Numbered from the stretch's first letter, positions 42,841 to 51,726 are shown. The stretch is DNA of 64,000 nt from Bacteroidota bacterium (GCA_030706735.1 JAUZNZ010000018.1:1-64000), one strand, 5' to 3'. Notes: generated by a model not told the origin, from the sequence alone. A program made the numbers and translations.

Positions 42841-43707
42841 ATGAGCCTTAAACACGTTTTATTCTTCAGCGCTTTTTCATTGCTTCTTTTTTCATGCGTC
42901 AGTTCTAAAAAATTCAAAGCCGCTCAAGCGAAGATCGATTCGCTGACAGCCGCCAATGCCAAGCTGGCCGGGGATCTCAAGAATTGTAACGATCTGACCG
43001 CACAGGACGCCAATCAGCGCGCCACCATGCAAAATCAGCTGGATGCGCTCAATAAGCAGATCGATTTCCTGAAAGCGAACCACGACGCCACCCTGAAGCA
43101 ATTGCAGGACCTGTCGGTGATCTCCAGCTCGCAGGCCGAGAGCATCAAGAAGTCGCTGGATAATATCGGTTCCAAGGATGCCTATATTCAGAACCTGCAG
43201 ACGGAGCTCGCCCATAAGGACTCCCTGAATATGGCGTTGGTGATGAACCTGAAAGGCGCCATCGGGAACCTGGATGACAAGGACATCAATATCAAGGTTG
43301 ACAAGGGGGTCATTTATATCGATATTTCCGACAAACTGTTGTTCAAGAGCGGAAGCTACGATGTGACCGACGCGGCCAAGGCCGTGCTGGGCAAGGTAGC
43401 CGCCGTATTGAAGGCGCAGTCCGATATCGAGTTCATGGTGGAAGGCCATACGGACAACAAGAACTATGCAAGGCCGCCCTATTTGCTGGACAACTGGGAC
43501 CTGAGCGTCAAGCGCGCCACGTCGATCGTCCGGATACTGCAAAAGCAATATGGGCTGGATCCTGCGCATATCACCGCAGCGGGACGCAGCGAATTCGTTC
43601 CGGTGGCCACCAATGATACCGAAGAGGGCCGCGCCGCCAACCGCCGCACGCGGATCGTGATCCTGCCGCAACTGGATCAATTCTTCAAGCTGCTGGAAAA
43701 GAAATAA
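42841..43707 (+). CDS. OmpA family lipoprotein
   Basis: 288-aa outer-membrane lipoprotein. The signal MSLKHVLFFSAFSLLLFSC ends at the lipid Cys19. Residues about 25-135 are a coiled-coil (repeated QAKIDSL, QLDALNKQIDFL heptads), and the C-terminus is an OmpA domain (VEGHTDNKNYAR near 200, NRRTRIVILP at the end) that binds peptidoglycan. This layout is like the PG-binding lipoproteins that link outer membrane to cell wall. A strong hairpin terminator follows, so it is a single-gene unit. Confidence 0.93.
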   Translation: MSLKHVLFFSAFSLLLFSCVSSKKFKAAQAKIDSLTAANAKLAGDLKNCNDLTAQDANQRATMQNQLDALNKQIDFLKANHDATLKQLQDLSVISSSQAESIKKSLDNIGSKDAYIQNLQTELAHKDSLNMALVMNLKGAIGNLDDKDINIKVDKGVIYIDISDKLLFKSGSYDVTDAAKAVLGKVAAVLKAQSDIEFMVEGHTDNKNYARPPYLLDNWDLSVKRATSIVRILQKQYGLDPAHITAAGRSEFVPVATNDTEEGRAANRRTRIVILPQLDQFFKLLEKK

Positions 43708-43738
43708 CGGGAAATAAGACCCGTAGAATGGATAAGGG

Positions 43739-43766
43739 GCCCCGCTCGCCGAAAGGCGGGCGGGGC
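43739..43766 (+). terminator. Terminator after the OmpA-like gene
   Basis: 12-bp stem GCCCCGCTCGCC / GGCGGGCGGGGC (one wobble) with a GAAA tetraloop, followed by a T-rich run. Confidence 0.8.
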
Positions 43767-43857
43767 CTCGTCATTTATTTGCCTAACTGCATCATTTTCC
43801 GCCTCAAAGCGCGTTATATCTATTTAGCAAGCGGATCCAGTAACCAGCGCCGCCTTT

Positions 43858-46260
43858 ATGAAGAAATATACCCTCCCGAAAATAGCGGGTGCAGTCCTGG
43901 TCCTGATGGCTTCCCTTTCCTGTATGGCCAACGGGCCTGAGGACCTGCCGGCGAGAAAAGGCCTGCTGGACCTCCGGGCCCTGAACCTCTTCGACAAGGC
44001 GGTGACCCTGGACGGAGAATGGGGCATGTATTGGGAGCGATTGGTGTCTCCGGATAGTTTAAGGGCCGCCGGTTCGCCGGCCTTCACGAACTTCCCCACG
44101 TTATGGAAGGATCTGAACCTGAACGGGCAGAAACTGTCCTCACAGGGCTATGCGACGTATACCCTGACGGTATTGCTGCCGAAAAAGAGGCCGCGGATCG
44201 GGATGGAGGTGCCGGATGTGTATTGCGCGTATAAGCTGTTTGTCAATGGCGTGGTGCAGGTACAAAACGGCGAACCGGCGGCCACCGAGGCCCGGGCGAC
44301 GCCTTTTTGGACCACGCGTACCATTGCCCTGCCCTCCGGCGAACGGGACACCCTGGTCCTGGTCCTTCAGGTCGCCAACTTCTGGCATGCGAAGGGCGGG
44401 CCATACAAAGAAATACTCCTCGGAGACAAGGATGCCCTTTTTCTGAAAAAGAACCGCGACAATGCGTTCGACCTGGTCCTGGGTGGCTGCATGTTCATGG
44501 GCGGATTATTCTTCCTGGGCCTGTTCGTCTTCGGACGCCACGACAAAACGACGCTTTATTTTTCCCTGTTCTGCATACTGTACAGCTACCGCATGGTCGG
44601 CACCGACGGGTATGTGCTGCACACCTTGTTCAGCAATATCCCCTGGTACCTTACCGTCCGTATGGAATATATTACCCTTTCCCTGGGGGCCTTCCTGTTC
44701 TGCAGTTATACGAGGCACCTTTTTCCCAATGACACGCATCCGATCGTCATGAAGGCGACGACCTGGTTTTGCCTGTTATACAGCGCGATCATCCTGCTTA
44801 CCCCCACGATCATTTTTACCGGTCTGCTGCATATTTTCCTGGTGGTCATGTTCCTCTGCATCGGCTATGCCCTGTATGTCAACCTCCGGGCCGCACGCAA
44901 TCATCGCAGCGGATCATTTTATGCATTGCTCAGCACAGTGGTCATGCTCCTGATCCTGCTGCTGTCCAACCTGCACTATTTCGGGCTCGTCCCTCCGCTG
45001 AAACTGCTGATATTTTTCGGATACCTTTCCTTCTTCTTCCTGCAGTCCCTGGCCCTCTCGCATCGTTTCGCCGATACATTCAAGCGAGCCACGCTACAGG
45101 CCCAGCAGGGATTGAAGGCCAAATCCGAATTCCTGTCGACGATGTCGCATGAGATCAGGACGCCTTTGAATGCCGTGATCGGCATGACGCATTTACTGCT
45201 GGCCAATAAGCCGAGGACGGACCAGAAGGAGGACCTGGACGTGCTCTTGTTCTCCGCCAGCAACCTTTTGTCCATCGTGAACAATATCCTTGATTACAAT
45301 AAGATCGAAGAAGGAAAGATCAGCTTTGAACAGATCCCGATGGACCTGGCGGCGATCTCGCGGAATATTGTCGCCGGCCTGAAAACGGCCGCTTCGGAAA
45401 AAGGCATCGCTTTGCTGATGGAGATCGACGGCCGATTGGACAATAAACTGATCGGCGATCCGACGCGTACCAGCCAGGTGATCACCAACCTAGTGCACAA
45501 TGCCATTAAATTTACCCGCGAGGGCTCGGTGCGCTTATACATCCGCGTGAACTATCTTCAAAGCGGCCCGGCGGCCGTTACGGTCCGGGTCGAAGATACG
45601 GGCATCGGCATTGCGAGGGAAAAGCAGCAGATGATCTTCGATCGCTTTACACAAGCGGACTCTTCCACTTCCCGCAGCTATGGCGGCACCGGCCTTGGAC
45701 TGGCGATCACCAGGCGCATCCTGGAATTGCAGGGGGTGACCCTGCATTTGGAGAGCGAGCCGGGGAAAGGATCTATTTTTTACTTTACGCAGGACTTCCC
45801 GCTCAGCAGCGAGATGGCGGGGGAAAAGACCGAGGGCCCCGATCCGGCAGCGCAGCGGCATTTGCTGAAAGGCATTTGCCTGCTCCTTGTCGAGGACAAT
45901 CCCCTGAACGTGTTGGTGGCGCAGACGATACTCGAGAACAGCGGAGCGACGGTCGATGTGGCGTCCAATGGCCAGGAAGCGCTCGACATGCTCGATACCC
46001 GTCGCCATCAATTGGTGCTGATGGACCTCCATATGCCGGTCATGGACGGATATGAAGCGACGGTGCTGCTTCGCCGGCGGGGAGTTACCCTTCCCATTGT
46101 CGCATTGACGGCCAGCACGCCAAAGGAAGTGGAAAGCGAGGCCTTTGCGGCCGGCCTGACGGATGTCGTCGTAAAACCGTTCAATCCCGATGACCTGTAC
46201 CGGGTCATCCTCCAATATATCCCTTCCCGGATGCACCCGGTCGCGGGGCATTCCGGCTAG
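43858..46260 (+). CDS. Hybrid sensor histidine kinase with 7TMR-DISM receptor and receiver domain
   Basis: 800-aa hybrid kinase. A signal segment (1-24) is followed by an extracellular DISM beta-sandwich (about 40-190), seven membrane helices (about 205-405), a HisKA helix with His431 in STMSHEIRTPLN, an HATPase_c domain with the DTGIGI and GTGLGLAI boxes, and a receiver domain with phospho-acceptor Asp723 in LVLMDLHMPVMDG. The ligand of the DISM domain is unknown, commonly a carbohydrate. There is no DNA-binding output, so phosphate is probably passed on to another protein. Confidence 0.95.
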   Translation: MKKYTLPKIAGAVLVLMASLSCMANGPEDLPARKGLLDLRALNLFDKAVTLDGEWGMYWERLVSPDSLRAAGSPAFTNFPTLWKDLNLNGQKLSSQGYATYTLTVLLPKKRPRIGMEVPDVYCAYKLFVNGVVQVQNGEPAATEARATPFWTTRTIALPSGERDTLVLVLQVANFWHAKGGPYKEILLGDKDALFLKKNRDNAFDLVLGGCMFMGGLFFLGLFVFGRHDKTTLYFSLFCILYSYRMVGTDGYVLHTLFSNIPWYLTVRMEYITLSLGAFLFCSYTRHLFPNDTHPIVMKATTWFCLLYSAIILLTPTIIFTGLLHIFLVVMFLCIGYALYVNLRAARNHRSGSFYALLSTVVMLLILLLSNLHYFGLVPPLKLLIFFGYLSFFFLQSLALSHRFADTFKRATLQAQQGLKAKSEFLSTMSHEIRTPLNAVIGMTHLLLANKPRTDQKEDLDVLLFSASNLLSIVNNILDYNKIEEGKISFEQIPMDLAAISRNIVAGLKTAASEKGIALLMEIDGRLDNKLIGDPTRTSQVITNLVHNAIKFTREGSVRLYIRVNYLQSGPAAVTVRVEDTGIGIAREKQQMIFDRFTQADSSTSRSYGGTGLGLAITRRILELQGVTLHLESEPGKGSIFYFTQDFPLSSEMAGEKTEGPDPAAQRHLLKGICLLLVEDNPLNVLVAQTILENSGATVDVASNGQEALDMLDTRRHQLVLMDLHMPVMDGYEATVLLRRRGVTLPIVALTASTPKEVESEAFAAGLTDVVVKPFNPDDLYRVILQYIPSRMHPVAGHSG

Positions 46261-46430
46261 GCAAAGAACGGCCGCAGGTCAGTAGAAATATTGAGGCGGC
46301 CGGGAGCTATCGGGGGGAATATATTCCACAAACCAGGGACGAGTAAATTCGCAGATCACTGATTATCCGCGTGCTGATGCCGAAAAACGATTGGCATAGT
46401 TTTCCTACCTGTTGATAAAAAATCTGCAGA

Positions 46431-46934
46431 ATGAAAAAGATCCTCTTTGCCTGCTTTCTGTTCTGGACGGCTTGCCAGTATCCGGCCGGAAGAGGCACGG
46501 ATCCCGTCGCGGTTGCTGCCTCGTCTCCCCCGGCCTCCGGGCCCGTCGCCCAGGCTATTCAAACTAAAGACACGACCACCCTGAACGGCTTGTGGTATTT
46601 ACAACCTGTGCTTGCCTCTGACACCGCCACCGGGCAGATACCGGAGTTGCGCTTCGACCTGGCCAAGAGCCGATTTACAGGAAATACCGGTTGCAATAAG
46701 ATGAGCGGGGAATTCTGGTATAGCGCTCATGACAGCAGCCTGAGTTTCAGCGATAAATTCGCTTCGACGAAAATGGCCTGTCCGGGCTATAATGAGCAGG
46801 GCTTTATCAAGAGCCTGAAAAACGTCAATCATTTCCGCCTTCGCAATGGAGTTCTCATCCTGTTGAACGATGCGACGGAATTGTCGCATTGGGTGAGGAG
46901 AGAGAAGCCGGCTCCCCGGACCGGCCGTGCGTGA
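46431..46934 (+). CDS. META domain lipoprotein (HslJ-like)
   Basis: 167-aa lipoprotein with signal MKKILFACFLFWTAC (lipid Cys15) and a META/HslJ domain from about residue 45: LNGLWYLQPV, the FTGNTGCNKMSGEF motif and a later STKMACPGYNEQGFIKSL. The family has been linked to stress resistance but its reaction is unknown. TAGTTTTC near 46396 is a possible promoter. Location is the periplasmic face of a membrane. Confidence 0.88.
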   Translation: MKKILFACFLFWTACQYPAGRGTDPVAVAASSPPASGPVAQAIQTKDTTTLNGLWYLQPVLASDTATGQIPELRFDLAKSRFTGNTGCNKMSGEFWYSAHDSSLSFSDKFASTKMACPGYNEQGFIKSLKNVNHFRLRNGVLILLNDATELSHWVRREKPAPRTGRA

Positions 46935-46992
46935 GTCAGGGAATGCGACATCATTTCGTAATCTGGAGTTCATCTTGCGATAATATTAGTTT

Positions 46993-47301
46993 ATGATATT
47001 ACAGGACAACAAATACCGGCAACGTATGACGAACATGCTGATCGACCTGACCAGGGAAATGCTGAATAACGGTGTTTTCGATCATCTGCCTGACGATGAG
47101 ATCGCGCGTCTGCACTGGATGATCATGCAGAGCGGCGGGGACGGCAACCTGCCCCTGCAGCCGCTATTGACCTATTGGTATCGGGGAGACTATTACTCAC
47201 CGCGCGTATCGCCCAGGATGCTGCAATCCTGCAATGAATTCCTGCAAAGGATCGGTCAGCCCATGATCGACGTCTATGGGGAAGAGTTTTATGAGGCCTG
47301 A
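46993..47301 (+). CDS. Hypothetical protein, 102 aa
   Basis: Small soluble, acidic helical protein with no signal peptide or family that I recognise. It begins MILQDNKYRQRM; an alternative ATG lies at 47026. Regions of note are LPDDEIARLHWMIMQSGGDGN and the C-terminal IDVYGEEFYEA. Its 3' end overlaps the convergent gene at 47289 by 13 bases. The compact order and absence of stop-rich frames support coding, with limited certainty. Confidence 0.6.
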   Translation: MILQDNKYRQRMTNMLIDLTREMLNNGVFDHLPDDEIARLHWMIMQSGGDGNLPLQPLLTYWYRGDYYSPRVSPRMLQSCNEFLQRIGQPMIDVYGEEFYEA

Positions 47302-47693
47302 GGCGGAGGCGGCTGGGCCGGGCCGGGGGGTCCGGAATAGTAATCTCCCGAAGCCGTAAGGACCTTTTTCCATTGCCGCTGATGACTTTCCTGCCATTTC
47401 CTGTTCGGATGAATCCCCCAATCTGCATTCTTCAGTTGTTCGCGAACAAAATCCCGTTGCTCCGGGTGGACGAATAGGGGATGGAGGTACCACCATTGCG
47501 GATCGCGGGTAAGATCCTGCCAGAAAGCATTAAAATCCGGAAAATTCTTTTCGAATACGTGGACTTCGTCCTTTTTGGGATCGTAGGTGCTGTAATTATA
47601 GTAGAATCCGGCGGTCCCGTCCTCGCCGGGAATACGGAAAAGGCTGCCTCCGGTATGCTCGGAGCTGATATCGAAATACAGTTCGCGTTTCAT
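47289..47693 (-). CDS. Hypothetical protein, 134 aa
   Basis: Soluble protein of unknown family with no signal peptide. The N-terminal part (MKRELYFDISSEHTGGSLFRIPGE) and aromatic blocks (QWWYLHPLFVHPEQRDFV, DWGIHPNRKWQESHQRQWKKVL) suggest a folded domain of about 110 residues, and the tail is a short Pro/Gly-rich run. It overlaps the 3' end of the convergent hypothetical at 46993 by 13 bases. It is divergent from the 52-aa basic protein gene. Confidence 0.65.
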   Translation of the reverse strand: MKRELYFDISSEHTGGSLFRIPGEDGTAGFYYNYSTYDPKKDEVHVFEKNFPDFNAFWQDLTRDPQWWYLHPLFVHPEQRDFVREQLKNADWGIHPNRKWQESHQRQWKKVLTASGDYYSGPPGPAQPPPPQAS

Positions 47694-47756
47694 AAATTAC
47701 CCATGAAATTACTATCTTCGGGGATCATATTTCATTACCTTATAAGAAATTCGCAT

Positions 47757-47915
47757 ATGTCACTCATACCCAATAACAAGAAGAAGAAGGACGGCAAGCT
47801 GGCCGGCAATCAAAAAGGTAATAATCCCAGTTTCCCGGCTCCAAAGGGAAAGACCAACAGCAAAGGCGTGCCCAAGAACACGCGCCTTACGGGCGGTTCG
47901 CAGCGGGGATCTTGA
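47757..47915 (+). CDS. Small basic, Asn/Lys-rich protein, 52 aa
   Basis: From the ATG at 47757 a 52-codon frame gives a Lys, Asn, Gly, Pro-rich peptide (MSLIPNNKKKKDGKLAGNQK...), predicted disordered and without a signal peptide. Proteins of this style are found in Chitinophagaceae (from memory, not checked). A TATCTTCG sequence at about 47713-47720 could be its promoter. The helicase promoter follows 26 bases after its stop codon. Function unknown; nucleic-acid binding is a guess from charge. Confidence 0.6.
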   Translation: MSLIPNNKKKKDGKLAGNQKGNNPSFPAPKGKTNSKGVPKNTRLTGGSQRGS

Positions 47916-47940
47916 GAGCTGCAAGCTGCATGCTTTTCGG

Positions 47941-47948
47941 TACCTTTG
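47941..47948 (+). promoter_or_regulatory. -7 element TACCTTTG four bases before the helicase ATG
   Basis: Perfect TAnnTTTG; spacer TCCC, then the ATG at 47953. This predicts a leaderless pcrA-type mRNA. Confidence 0.7.
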
Positions 47949-47952
47949 TCCC

Positions 47953-50307
47953 ATGCGCGATTATCTCATTGAACTGAATGAACCTCAACGGGAGGCGGTA
48001 ATTCATAAGGACGGGCCCATCATGATCGTAGCGGGCGCCGGCAGCGGAAAGACCAAGGTGCTCACCACACGGATCGCGCACCTGATGGCGCAGGGGGTCG
48101 ATTCATTCAATATACTTGCCCTGACCTTTACCAACAAGGCGGCCAAGGAGATGAAAGAGCGGGTGGAGCGGACCCTGGGAAATACCGACGCCCGCAATCT
48201 GTATATCGGCACCTTCCACAGTGTTTTCGCGCGGATCCTGCGCGGAGAGGCGCCCCGACTGGGCTATCCCTCCAATTTCACCATCTATGACACGGACGAT
48301 TCCCGAAGCGTACTGAAGACGGTCATCAATGAACTGAACCTGGACGACAAGCATTACAAACCCAATATCGTACACAATCGCATCTCGCAGGCCAAGAACA
48401 GCCTGGTCGGGCCCGCAGAATATGCCACCGACTATGCTATTCAACAGGAGGATATGCGCAGCAACCGACCGGCCATCGCCCAGATCTATGCCGCCTATGC
48501 AGCCCGGTGCTTCAAGAACGGGGCCATGGACTTCGACGACCTGCTGTTCAAAATGTATGAGCTGCTGAAGCAATTTCCGGAGAGCCTCCATAAATTCCAG
48601 CATAAGTTCAAATATATCCTGATCGACGAATACCAGGATACCAATCCCGCGCAGTACGAGATCATCAAGCTATTGGGAGCAGCTCATGAGAATGTCTGTG
48701 TGGTAGGGGATGACGCGCAGAGCATCTACAGTTTCCGCGGCGCGACGATCGAGAACATTCTCCAGTTCCAGAAAGATTACGATGACGTAAAAGTGGTCAA
48801 GCTGGAGCAGAACTACCGGAGCACGCAGAGCATCCTGCTGGCGGCCAATGAGGTCATCAAAAACAACCGGGGGCAGATCCCCAAGAACCTCTGGACGGAG
48901 AACGCCGCCGGAGAAAAGATACGTCTGGTGCGAACCATGACGGACAACGACGAAGGCAAATTTGTGGCCGATACGATCCAGGAGCAAAAACTCCGCAATC
49001 ATTATTATAACCGTGATTTCGCCATTCTATACCGGACCAATTCGCAGAGCCGCGCCTTTGAGGAAAGCCTTCGACGCATGGCGATCCCCTATACCATGTA
49101 TGGGGGCGTCAGCTTTTACCAGCGCAAGGAGATCAAGGACCTGCTGGCCTATCTGCGGATCATCGTCAACCCGCGGGACGAAGAATCCCTCAAGCGGATC
49201 ATCAACTATCCCACCCGGGGGATCGGCAAGACCTCCATCGACAAGGCCATCCTGACGGCCAATGAGCGGAATATCCCGCTCTGGGAGGTGTTGGAAAGAG
49301 CGCGCGAGTTTGGGTACAAGGCAGGCACCCTCGAGGCCATTGAAAATTTCGTGCTGATGATCCGGAGCTTCTCCAGCATGTTGGCGACGAAGAATGCGTA
49401 TGAGGTCGCGGTGCATGTCGGTAAGCAAACCAATCTGGTCAGGGAACTTTTTTCCGACAAGACGACGGAAGGCCTGGCGCGGTATGAAAATATCCAGGAG
49501 CTGTTAAACTCGATCAAGGAATTTACGGAACGGCCCGACGAGGATGGGGTATTGGATACGGAGACCAAGGGAATGGGCAATTACCTGCAGCAGATCAGCC
49601 TGCTAACGGATGCCGATGAAAAGGATCCCAATGCCGATACCGTGAAGCTGATGACCATTCATGCCGCCAAGGGGCTCGAATTCTCCTGCGTATTCGCAGC
49701 CGGGCTGGAAGAAATGCTATTCCCTAATGCGATGGCCATCAATACGCGGGAGGAACTGGAGGAAGAAAGAAGACTATTCTACGTGGTGATCACCCGGGCC
49801 AAGCAGCGGCTTTGGGTCACCTATTCCAACACGCGCTATCGCTTTGGCAGCCTGGTGCAGAATGAGCCCAGCCGCTTCATCGAAGAGATCCCCGAAACCT
49901 ATCTCGATCGCAGCTTCGCCGGCGGCGGCGCGCGTAACCAGGGCGGCCTTGGCTTTGGGAATGGCCCGGCCTCGGCATATGACCGCATGCATGGGGGAGG
50001 GTTCGGCAGTTCGGCGGGCGCCGAGAGAAGATATGGACCTCCGCCGGCCAAGGCCGATCAGCGTCCCTCTTATGTTCCGCCAAAGCCCGCCATTCGGATG
50101 ATCGAGCATCAGCCTTCGCCTGACTTTCTGCCGAGCGATACCTCGAACCTTCAGGTGGGCCAGAAGGTCGAGCACCAAAAATTCGGCTTCGGGGAAGTGA
50201 CGGCGATGGAAGGGTCGGCGCATAATCCGGTTGCCACGGTCAAGTTCCAATACAATGGAGAAAAGAAGATCATGCTGAACTATGCCAAATTGAGGATCGT
50301 GGAATAG
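47953..50307 (+). CDS. pcrA: UvrD/PcrA-type ATP-dependent DNA helicase
   Basis: 784-aa superfamily 1A 3'-5' helicase. Walker A GAGSGKTK (27-34), motif II DEYQDTNP near 222, motif III VVGDDAQSIYSFRGA, motif IV NYRSTQSI, and the C-terminal HAAKGLEF and VVITRAKQRLW motifs are all present. An unstructured Gly/Ala/Pro-rich region (about 655-715) precedes a C-terminal Tudor-like domain (KVEHQKFGFGEVTAMEG), which binds RNA polymerase in PcrA/UvrD. Roles are repair, replication restart and transcription-coupled repair. The start is fixed by a promoter four bases upstream. Confidence 0.96.
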   Translation: MRDYLIELNEPQREAVIHKDGPIMIVAGAGSGKTKVLTTRIAHLMAQGVDSFNILALTFTNKAAKEMKERVERTLGNTDARNLYIGTFHSVFARILRGEAPRLGYPSNFTIYDTDDSRSVLKTVINELNLDDKHYKPNIVHNRISQAKNSLVGPAEYATDYAIQQEDMRSNRPAIAQIYAAYAARCFKNGAMDFDDLLFKMYELLKQFPESLHKFQHKFKYILIDEYQDTNPAQYEIIKLLGAAHENVCVVGDDAQSIYSFRGATIENILQFQKDYDDVKVVKLEQNYRSTQSILLAANEVIKNNRGQIPKNLWTENAAGEKIRLVRTMTDNDEGKFVADTIQEQKLRNHYYNRDFAILYRTNSQSRAFEESLRRMAIPYTMYGGVSFYQRKEIKDLLAYLRIIVNPRDEESLKRIINYPTRGIGKTSIDKAILTANERNIPLWEVLERAREFGYKAGTLEAIENFVLMIRSFSSMLATKNAYEVAVHVGKQTNLVRELFSDKTTEGLARYENIQELLNSIKEFTERPDEDGVLDTETKGMGNYLQQISLLTDADEKDPNADTVKLMTIHAAKGLEFSCVFAAGLEEMLFPNAMAINTREELEEERRLFYVVITRAKQRLWVTYSNTRYRFGSLVQNEPSRFIEEIPETYLDRSFAGGGARNQGGLGFGNGPASAYDRMHGGGFGSSAGAERRYGPPPAKADQRPSYVPPKPAIRMIEHQPSPDFLPSDTSNLQVGQKVEHQKFGFGEVTAMEGSAHNPVATVKFQYNGEKKIMLNYAKLRIVE

Positions 50308-50462
50308 CTCAGCCGTCAAAAAATACTCTCCCTCGTGGAATCGATCCCTCTTTGGGAAACGACGCGCCCGCATCCCGGACCGATTCCGAAAAATACCCGG
50401 AAACCCTTGCCGGGCGCAAGTTCCGATTATTGGTTCTACCAAAAGATTCCTATCTTTTCGGC

Positions 50463-51035
50463 ATGCCCGAACCCTGCAGGATACTTCCGAAAGGCTTGTA
50501 TTTTGTAACCCTGTCCGTAGTCGGCGGAATTGATATATTCACGCGCTATGAATATTGTGAGCTGGTAGTCGATAACCTCAACTACTGCATTGATCACAAG
50601 CGTCTACAGGTGTACGAATACGCCATCCTTCCCAATCAATTGAACCTGATTGCCGGAACCGAAATAGGCAACCTATCCAAGATATTAAGAGATTTCAAGA
50701 GCAGTTCGGCCAAGCAGATCCTGCGTGCCATTGCCGAGCACCGGGAGGATAGCCGGAAAGAGTGGCTGATGCGACTGTTCCAGTTCTTTGCCGACCGCTA
50801 TCAGCATAATTCCGAGCATCATTTCTGGCAGTTCGGTAATCAGCCCGTGGACCTGGATAAGCTGGCCAGGGTAGGCAAAAGGATCCCTTCCGCCCTGGAC
50901 CACCTTCAAAACGCCCGGCTGATCGACGGACCCATCCATTACCGGTATTGCAGCGCCTACCCCGGGCAGCGCGTCCGGCTTGCCCCCCTGGTGACCGAGG
51001 AACAAGGAAATTATAACAACATGGCGTCGGAATAG
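50463..51035 (+). CDS. RAYT/Y1-transposase-like protein, catalytic residues lost (copy 1)
   Basis: 190-aa protein that aligns along its length to the REP-associated tyrosine transposase (Y1_Tnp) group common in Bacteroidota, and to copy 2 just downstream. The HUH motif expected as PNHxHLI is PNQLNLI here (Gln59, Asn61), and the catalytic Tyr of LDYIHxNPV is replaced in LDHLQNARL (His147). So both His and the Tyr are lost. The C-terminal part is otherwise conserved enough (LRDFK, EWLM, FWQ) to call homology. An intact frame without stops suggests a selected, non-transposase role. TATCTTTT near 50453 may be its promoter. Confidence 0.7.
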   Translation: MPEPCRILPKGLYFVTLSVVGGIDIFTRYEYCELVVDNLNYCIDHKRLQVYEYAILPNQLNLIAGTEIGNLSKILRDFKSSSAKQILRAIAEHREDSRKEWLMRLFQFFADRYQHNSEHHFWQFGNQPVDLDKLARVGKRIPSALDHLQNARLIDGPIHYRYCSAYPGQRVRLAPLVTEEQGNYNNMASE

Positions 51036-51073
51036 GCCCGGATTTTGTATTTTTAGATACTACCCTTCCCCGT

Positions 51074-51087
51074 ACCGAGGCCCCAAT
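51074..51087 (+). repeat. Left 14-bp inverted repeat flanking RAYT-like copy 2
   Basis: ACCGAGGCCCCAAT, 13 of 14 identical to the reverse complement of 51711-51724. It lies 31 bases before the gene start at 51119. Confidence 0.7.
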
Positions 51088-51118
51088 CCTTATTTTTTGT
51101 CATTCAAAATGAGTGTAC

Positions 51119-51715
51119 ATGATGCCAGATCAGAAACCTATCCCCGGCGACGCCTGTCATTTTCTTACCCTAAATGTGGTCGACCGGATAGATGTATTTA
51201 CCCGTCCTGCCTACAAGCAGGTGATCACCAGGGCAATCAATCACTTTATCGAGATGCATGGGGTATCTGTATATGCCTGGTGCCTTATGAGCAGCCATCT
51301 GCACCTGCTGATCAAAACGAAGGAAGGGTATGGCCCGGCGTGGTTCGAAAGGGACTTCAAGAAATTCACCACACCGGAGGTGCTGAAGGCTATCCAGACG
51401 GAGGGTGACTTGCGGCGGGAGTGGATGCTGCAGCGATTCGAAGAATTCAGCAAATCCCTGAAGAAGATCGAGAAATATCACCTGTGGCAGACTTGCAACA
51501 GCCCTTTGCATATCGATTGTCAGCAACCGAAGCTCCTGTTTGACAAGATCGAAGAGATCCATGAGAACCCGGTTCGCCATGGGATCGTGGATGTGCCCGA
51601 GAATTATATTTACAGTTCGGCCAGGGACTATGCCGGCCTCAGGGGTCCGGTGAACGTGGCGGTACTGACGCCGGGTTCCGGAAAAAGCCGGTTCAAACGA
51701 ATCTCTTCGAATTGA
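51119..51715 (+). CDS. RAYT/Y1-transposase-like protein, catalytic Tyr lost (copy 2)
   Basis: 198-aa homologue of copy 1, from the ATG at 51119 (a GTG at 51113 is a longer alternative). The metal-binding HUH pair is kept (His60 and His62 in SSHLHLLIK), but the catalytic Tyr of DYIHxNPV is Glu146 in IEEIHENPVRHG. The family tail ENYIYSSARDYAG is well conserved. Loss of Tyr should abolish DNA cleavage while DNA binding could remain. The gene is bracketed by a 14-bp inverted repeat, the right copy covering its stop codon. It converges on the ArsC-like gene. Confidence 0.75.
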   Translation: MMPDQKPIPGDACHFLTLNVVDRIDVFTRPAYKQVITRAINHFIEMHGVSVYAWCLMSSHLHLLIKTKEGYGPAWFERDFKKFTTPEVLKAIQTEGDLRREWMLQRFEEFSKSLKKIEKYHLWQTCNSPLHIDCQQPKLLFDKIEEIHENPVRHGIVDVPENYIYSSARDYAGLRGPVNVAVLTPGSGKSRFKRISSN

Positions 51716-51724
51716 GGCCTCGGT
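51711..51724 (-). repeat. Right 14-bp inverted repeat flanking RAYT-like copy 2
   Basis: ATTGAGGCCTCGGT, including the gene's TGA stop (51713-51715). Its core GAGGCCTC is itself a palindrome. Partner copy at 51074-51087. Confidence 0.7.
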
Positions 51725-51726
51725 CT

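Noticed and set aside
46261-46430. Hairpin CGGCCGC/GCGGCCG after the hybrid kinase gene
   Set aside because: Loop of about 20 bases and no T tract; not a convincing terminator.
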